Shown in pieces: positions 60,399 to 64,000 of a stretch of 64,000 nucleotides of DNA. The position numbers were made by a program, and so were the translations under genes. The notes under the pieces were generated by a model. It saw only the letters and a program-made list of their open reading frames with translations. It searched no databases and was not told the DNA's origin. This stretch comes from Tyzzerella sp. (GTDB taxonomy: Bacteria > Bacillota > Clostridia > Lachnospirales > Lachnospiraceae), in NCBI GenBank assembly GCA_017416155.1, contig JAFQDE010000007.1, positions 1 through 64,000 on the forward strand, written 5' to 3'. Each line of letters opens with the position of its first letter. Position 1 is the first letter of the stretch.

Positions 60399-61382
60399 CT
60401 AGAAAATTCTTCTGACTGTGATAACCTTTCTGGCATATAAATCTGACATTCCAATGCCTTTTCTTTCATTGATTGCATTCACTATCTGACCATTTCCGGC
60501 ATAAATACCAACATGTCCCGAAAAGCATACAATGTCTCCCGGTTGAATATCTTGAAGACTTACTTTGTGTCCTACGCGTCTCATTGAATACGAAGAATGA
60601 GGCAGACTAACACCAAAATGTTTGTATACACTCATTACAAATCCGGAACAATCTGTTCCTCTTGTAAGACTTGTACCTCCATATACATATGGATTTCCGA
60701 TAAATCTTTTTGCATAGTTGACAACCTCTACACCTTTTCGACGGCTTGCTTCTTTTTGCGCCGCAATTCTCGCCTGCTCAGCTGCCACTCTTGCAGCCTC
60801 TTCTGCCGCAAGTCTTGCTGCTTCCTCCTCTACAGTCTCACCCACAGAAAATGCTTCTTCAATCTCTTCTTTTGTCAATGTCAAAATATCCGTCTCAGGA
60901 TATACTTCTGTCAAAATCGCTTTTACATGAGCAACAGCATCTTTTCCTGTAATAAGATGCTCTGTCTGCACATATCCAACCACATTACCTGTTTCAATCT
61001 TACACCATGCCTCTTTTCTCTCTGTAATCTTGACAACCGAATCACGATACACCTTACCTACTGATGCACTGCCCTCAACTGTAGACTCCATTACAAGTGC
61101 TGCGTCCTCTGCAACCATTACAAAAGAGTTACCTTTCACCATTTCATTAAACTTGATTTCTTCAGGCGTTTCTATCTTAAGAGTTTTTTGTGTGTTTTCT
61201 TGTTTTTGAATTTCCGCGATTGCATTTACTAAACCTACAGAATCAATCTCACCTTTTTTCACAGTATCAGTAATACCTGCGATAATCGGTTTTTCTGTAG
61301 CAACAATCTGCTGAGCCGGAATTAAGGTAGCGCATGCAAAAGCCGTTATCACAATTCCTTTTCTGACAAACTTGAAATTCAT
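60399..61382 (-). CDS. secreted NlpC/P60 (C40) peptidoglycan endopeptidase with SH3 domain
   Basis: A 327-residue exported hydrolase. A signal peptide (GIVITAFACATLIPAQQIVA) is followed by a short spacer, an SH3-like domain near residues 75-140 (DSVVKITERKEAWCKIETGNVVGYVQTEHL), an Ala/Glu-rich coiled coil (about 170-215, EEAARLAAEEAARVAAEQ) and the NlpC/P60 domain with catalytic Cys in TDCSGFV near 246 and His in GHVGIY near 296. It should cut stem peptides in the cell wall. Its promoter overlaps the mltG terminator and its leader carries repeated TGTAAC elements. Confidence 0.9.
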   Translation of the reverse strand: MNFKFVRKGIVITAFACATLIPAQQIVATEKPIIAGITDTVKKGEIDSVGLVNAIAEIQKQENTQKTLKIETPEEIKFNEMVKGNSFVMVAEDAALVMESTVEGSASVGKVYRDSVVKITERKEAWCKIETGNVVGYVQTEHLITGKDAVAHVKAILTEVYPETDILTLTKEEIEEAFSVGETVEEEAARLAAEEAARVAAEQARIAAQKEASRRKGVEVVNYAKRFIGNPYVYGGTSLTRGTDCSGFVMSVYKHFGVSLPHSSYSMRRVGHKVSLQDIQPGDIVCFSGHVGIYAGNGQIVNAINERKGIGMSDLYARKVITVRRIF

Positions 61383-61392
61383 AAAAACCTCC

Positions 61393-61439
61393 GTTACATT
61401 TGTTTTTCAAATTGTTACATAATTGTTACATTTGTTACA
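61393..61439 (-). promoter_or_regulatory. repeated TGTAAC elements, WalR-box-like
   Basis: Minus-strand TGTAAC occurs at 61393-61398, 61414-61419, 61425-61430 and 61434-61439. The middle pair is spaced by five bases (61414-61430), matching the TGTWAH-N5-TGTWAH pattern of WalR/YycF boxes. They lie just downstream of the probable transcription start of the NlpC/P60 gene. Confidence 0.55.
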
Positions 61440-61445
61440 AAGGTC

Positions 61446-61475
61446 ATTATAACAAAGGGTTGACTTCTCTGTCAA
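61446..61475 (-). promoter_or_regulatory. promoter of the NlpC/P60 gene, within the mltG terminator
   Basis: Minus-strand TTGACA (61470-61475), an 18-base spacer and TATAAT (61446-61451). The -35 element is part of the terminator stem. Confidence 0.75.
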
Positions 61476-61482
61476 CCCTTTT
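61452..61482 (-). terminator. terminator after mltG
   Basis: Eleven-base arms AAAGGGTTGAC and GTCAACCCTTT around a six-base loop, followed by GTTAT, 14 bases after the mltG stop. The T-run is short. Confidence 0.65.
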
Positions 61483-61495
61483 CTTGAATTTCCTA

Positions 61496-62548
61496 TTAAT
61501 ACCATTTATTATTTTTTACAGCACTATTATGTTCGCTTAGATTTCTATTATATATAACGGTTCCATCTTGTTTTGCAAAGAAATAGTAGAATTCATTCTC
61601 TTCATAATTTACACACGCATCCATTGTCACTCCTGAAACCGTGCTGATCGGTCCTATCGGAAGCCCGTCATACTTATACGTATTATATGGCGAATCAATC
61701 TCCAAATGCTTATACAACACATCAACACCTGTTCTATCCCATGCATAGTTAACTGTAATATCACTTTGAAGCAACATATTTGCCTCTAAACGATTCATAA
61801 ATACACCCGCTATCTTCGGTCTGTCTTCATCAAATAATGATTCCCTCTCGACAATAGAAGCAAATGTCAAAAATTCATGTGCCGTCCATCCGCGAGCTTC
61901 GAAGGTGTCTTTCGCCTCAGTCAGATACTTGTCCATCATGTCAAGCGAACCATAAATAACATCTTTCAATGTGACATTACTATTATATAAGTAAGTTTCC
62001 GGATAAAGGTATCCTTCTAATGGATATTTAATACCCTCTTGCAGTATCTCATCTGTAATGAACCAATACTTCTCAATTAACGATTTCAAGAAAGACTCGT
62101 CGTTTAATAAATCCATAACTTCCGTTGCTTCTATTTTAAGTACTTCTGCAATCGACCCTGATATCTCCTTCAACGAATAGCCATCTAAAATTGTAACAGA
62201 AAACTGAACCACATGATCACCTGTAGGATTCGCCATTATTTTAAAAATTTGTTCCAAACTCATATTCTGATTTAAAATATAGGAATTTGCCTGAAGATTT
62301 CCAACATCATTTAATTTCAAATATACTTTTCCGCAGAACACATCTTTCACAAGTCCCGCCTTCTCCAATGTGTATAGTACAGATGTCGCACTCTGCCCAT
62401 TTTCAACAGTAACGATAATTTCTTTACTTTTATCCGACACCGGAGCGATTCCTTTCTTATAATAATTCCATGCAAATAATCCGGCTGCAAGACCAAGCAC
62501 GATCAGTGTAGCACATATAATCAAAATAATTTTCGTAACTTTTTTCAT
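61496..62548 (-). CDS. mltG: endolytic transglycosylase MltG
   Basis: A 350-residue membrane-anchored YceG/MltG protein. One helix at residues 6-28 precedes a LysM-like subdomain (VENGQSATSVLYTLEKAGLVKD) and the catalytic domain with YPLEGYLYPETY near 190, FASIVERES (catalytic Glu) near 243, SDITVNYAW near 275 and YNTYKYDGLPIGPIS near 300. It cuts nascent glycan strands and sets their length. The ATG at 62548 follows GGAGG; a 71-codon extension was rejected. Confidence 0.95.
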   Translation of the reverse strand: MKKVTKIILIICATLIVLGLAAGLFAWNYYKKGIAPVSDKSKEIIVTVENGQSATSVLYTLEKAGLVKDVFCGKVYLKLNDVGNLQANSYILNQNMSLEQIFKIMANPTGDHVVQFSVTILDGYSLKEISGSIAEVLKIEATEVMDLLNDESFLKSLIEKYWFITDEILQEGIKYPLEGYLYPETYLYNSNVTLKDVIYGSLDMMDKYLTEAKDTFEARGWTAHEFLTFASIVERESLFDEDRPKIAGVFMNRLEANMLLQSDITVNYAWDRTGVDVLYKHLEIDSPYNTYKYDGLPIGPISTVSGVTMDACVNYEENEFYYFFAKQDGTVIYNRNLSEHNSAVKNNKWY

Positions 62549-62627
62549 GTTTTTGTCCTCCATCTGCTTCATTGTAGAATATATATCAAATATACGCAAG
62601 TATTTAAAAATTTTTTTTAAAAAAGTG

Positions 62628-62656
62628 TTGACAATTATAAAATGCTCTGCTATATT
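62628..62656 (+). promoter_or_regulatory. perR promoter
   Basis: TTGACA, a 17-base spacer and TATATT: a near-consensus promoter about 45 bases before the start. Confidence 0.85.
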
Positions 62657-62669
62657 ACAATTATAGTAA
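62655..62669. promoter_or_regulatory. PerR/Fur-box-like operator
   Basis: TTACAATTATAGTAA is a 7-1-7 inverted repeat with one mismatch, close to the PerR box TTATAATNATTATAA, and it overlaps the end of the -10 element. It probably mediates autoregulation. Confidence 0.72.
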
Positions 62670-62703
62670 CTATTATCATTATTGATTTGAGAGGAGGCTT
62701 CAT

Positions 62704-63093
62704 TTGGCAACATTAAAATATAGCAGGCAACGGGAATCCATACAAGAGTTTTTGAATGCATCTTGTGACCACCCTACTGCGGATGATGTCTACATGAACG
62801 TGAGACAACAATATCCGAATATCAGTCTTGGGACAGTGTACCGCAACCTGAATCTACTCGCCGAATTGGGCGAAGCCATTAAAATTACAACTCCAAATGG
62901 CGGTGTTCATTTTGATGGACGCACAGAACCACATTATCACTTCTGTTGTAATGAATGCGGTAACGTGTTGGACTTGGAGTTGGAGCAGCTGAATTGCATC
63001 AATGAGGCTGCCGGCAAGAATTTTGATGGAGTGATTGAAAGTCATGAAATGCTGTTTTATGGAACCTGTAAAGATTGTCTAAAACAAAATTAA
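62704..63093 (+). CDS. perR: Fur family transcriptional regulator, PerR-like
   Basis: A 129-residue Fur-family repressor. The winged helix has HPTADDVYMNVRQQYPNISLGTVYRNLNLLAELG, then the metal-sensing VHFDGRTEPHYHF and the structural zinc pairs CNECG and CKDC. The genes downstream are reverse rubrerythrin, rubredoxin and rubrerythrin, which supports a peroxide-sensing PerR rather than Fur. A TTG start at 62704 follows AGGAGG by six bases. It carries its own PerR-box-like operator. Confidence 0.92.
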   Translation: MATLKYSRQRESIQEFLNASCDHPTADDVYMNVRQQYPNISLGTVYRNLNLLAELGEAIKITTPNGGVHFDGRTEPHYHFCCNECGNVLDLELEQLNCINEAAGKNFDGVIESHEMLFYGTCKDCLKQN

Positions 63094-63151
63094 GTTACTA
63101 AAAACTAAATACAAAAACAAAAAAATTATATTTTAAAAGGAGAAAAAAATT

Positions 63152-63694
63152 ATGAAAAAATTTGTATGTAGCGTATGTGGTTATGTTCATGAAGGAGATG
63201 CAGCACCGGCTCAATGCCCACAATGCAAAGTGCCTGCAGAAAAGTTTACAGAGCAAAAAGGTGAAAGAGAATGGGCAGCAGAACATGTTGTTGGTGTAGC
63301 TAAGGGCGTTAGCGAAGACATCATTATGGACCTTAGAGCAAACTTTGAAGGTGAATGTACAGAAGTTGGTATGTACCTTGCTATGGCTAGAGTTGCTCAT
63401 AGAGAAGGATATCCGGAAATCGGATTATATTGGGAAAAAGCTGCTTGGGAAGAAGCAGAACATGCTGCAAAATTTGCAGAGCTTCTCGGCGAAGTTGTAA
63501 CAGACAGCACAAAGAAGAATCTTGAAATGAGAATCGATGCTGAAAACGGTGCAACAGCAGGTAAATTTGACCTTGCAAAACGTGCAAAAGCTCAGAACCT
63601 TGACGCAATCCATGATACAGTTCATGAAATGGCCCGTGACGAGGCGAGACACGGAAAAGCTTTCGAAGGTCTTCTTGCAAGATACTTCGGCTAA
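63152..63694 (+). CDS. reverse rubrerythrin (rubredoxin domain N-terminal)
   Basis: A 180-residue protein with the rubredoxin-like domain first ([25 protein letters not shown], two CxxC pairs) and the ferritin-like di-iron domain second. The iron ligands lie in [34 protein letters not shown] and [13 protein letters not shown]. This domain order defines reverse rubrerythrin, which in Clostridium reduces hydrogen peroxide and oxygen with electrons from NADH through rubredoxin. A strong AAAAGGAG site precedes the start. Confidence 0.94.
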   Translation: MKKFVCSVCGYVHEGDAAPAQCPQCKVPAEKFTEQKGEREWAAEHVVGVAKGVSEDIIMDLRANFEGECTEVGMYLAMARVAHREGYPEIGLYWEKAAWEEAEHAAKFAELLGEVVTDSTKKNLEMRIDAENGATAGKFDLAKRAKAQNLDAIHDTVHEMARDEARHGKAFEGLLARYFG

Positions 63695-63717
63695 ACTAAG
63701 AAAGGAAGTAATGAATT

Positions 63718-63870
63718 ATGAAATATTTATGTCCATGTGGTTATGAATACGACCCAGTAGTTGGTGATCCGGATAACGGAATCGCACCTGGAACTGCTTG
63801 GGAAGATGTACCGGAAGATTTCCTTTGCCCTATCTGCGGGTTAGGAAAAGACGTTTTTGAAGAAATTTAA
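63718..63870 (+). CDS. rubredoxin (first Cys pair CxC rather than CxxC)
   Basis: A 50-residue electron carrier: [46 protein letters not shown]. The fold signature (YDP, GDPDNGI, CPxCGxGKDxFE) is clear. The first cysteine knuckle, normally CxxCGY, is read here as C-P-C-G-Y, one residue short. AAGGAAG precedes the ATG. It lies between reverse rubrerythrin and rubrerythrin and is their likely electron donor. Confidence 0.9.
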   Translation: MKYLCPCGYEYDPVVGDPDNGIAPGTAWEDVPEDFLCPICGLGKDVFEEI

Positions 63871-63903
63871 CAAAAAATATCAATAATTAGGAGGATGTGT
63901 ATC

Positions 63904-64000
63904 ATGTCTAAATACGCAGGAACAAAAACAGAGAAAAACTTAATGGAAGCATTTGCAGGCGAGTCTATGGCTCGTAACAAATACACTTACTTTGCATCAG
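63904..64000 (+). CDS. rubrerythrin, 5' part (cut by window end)
   Basis: The first 32 codons are visible: MSKYAGTKTEKNLMEAFAG, then ESMARNKYTYFAS. This is the usual start of rubrerythrin, with the first iron-binding Glu (AGESMARNKY). An AGGAGG site precedes the ATG at 63904. It continues the peroxide-defence operon begun by perR. Confidence 0.9.
   Translation, partial: MSKYAGTKTEKNLMEAFAGESMARNKYTYFAS

Overview
The window looks like a chromosomal segment of an anaerobic, endospore-forming, low-GC Gram-positive bacterium of the class Clostridia, most likely family Lachnospiraceae. Supporting signs are a sporulation-associated gene set (yabP, yabQ, a spoIIE homologue, spoVG, bofA, cwlD, a CotS-like kinase), a Gram-positive type Tad pilus locus with DUF5702- and DUF6382-type genes, a T-box on proS, and a PerR/reverse-rubrerythrin/rubredoxin/rubrerythrin module typical of anaerobes. 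This is inferred from gene content only.

Layout. 0-2 kb: end of a transketolase gene, a phosphohexomutase and a minus-strand tRNA-Tyr. 2-13 kb: a conserved minus-strand block hup-rqcP-yabP-yabQ-divIC-spoIIE-tilS-hpt-ftsH followed by a GH13 amylase. 11-18 kb: phosphoglucomutase, CotS-like kinase, CCA-adding enzyme, T-box-controlled proS, pseudouridine synthase and spoVG. 18.5-23.3 kb (plus): murC, then a primosome-type operon (DnaD-domain protein, DnaC/DnaI-like helicase loader, PRPP synthetase) behind DnaA boxes. 23-32 kb: rmuC, asnS, a preQ1 riboswitch with queT, an aconitase-family hydratase with a CdaR-type regulator, and mtnN. 32-38 kb: an Rpn-type nuclease, a small secreted protein with a long 3'UTR hairpin, a sigma/anti-sigma pair split by murG, a HIT protein and a sensorless histidine kinase. 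38-46 kb: a Tad/Flp pilus operon whose ATPase gene is frameshifted inside the Walker A motif. 46-50 kb: bofA, yaaL-like gene, dCMP deaminase, rpiB, a Sua5 protein fused to a degenerate phosphatase, and cwlD. 50-56 kb: accessory region with an AbiE-like toxin-antitoxin pair, a decayed copy of the cwlD 5' end, a PHP/ATPase pair, glycosidase fragments and a second Rpn-type nuclease. 56-64 kb: GH18 protein, mecA flanked by two DnaA-box clusters, NlpC/P60 hydrolase, mltG, and the peroxide-stress operon cut by the window end.

Most genes from 2 to 62 kb lie on the minus strand, as expected if a replication fork travels leftward through the window from an origin at or beyond its right end. DnaA-box clusters at 58.8 and 60.3 kb, and a smaller set before the primosome operon, fit an origin-proximal location. 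The most notable observations are these paired DnaA-box arrays, the AbiE insertion with a duplicated cwlD 5' end, the Walker A frameshift in tadA, the Sua5-pseudophosphatase fusion and the membrane-less SpoIIE homologue.
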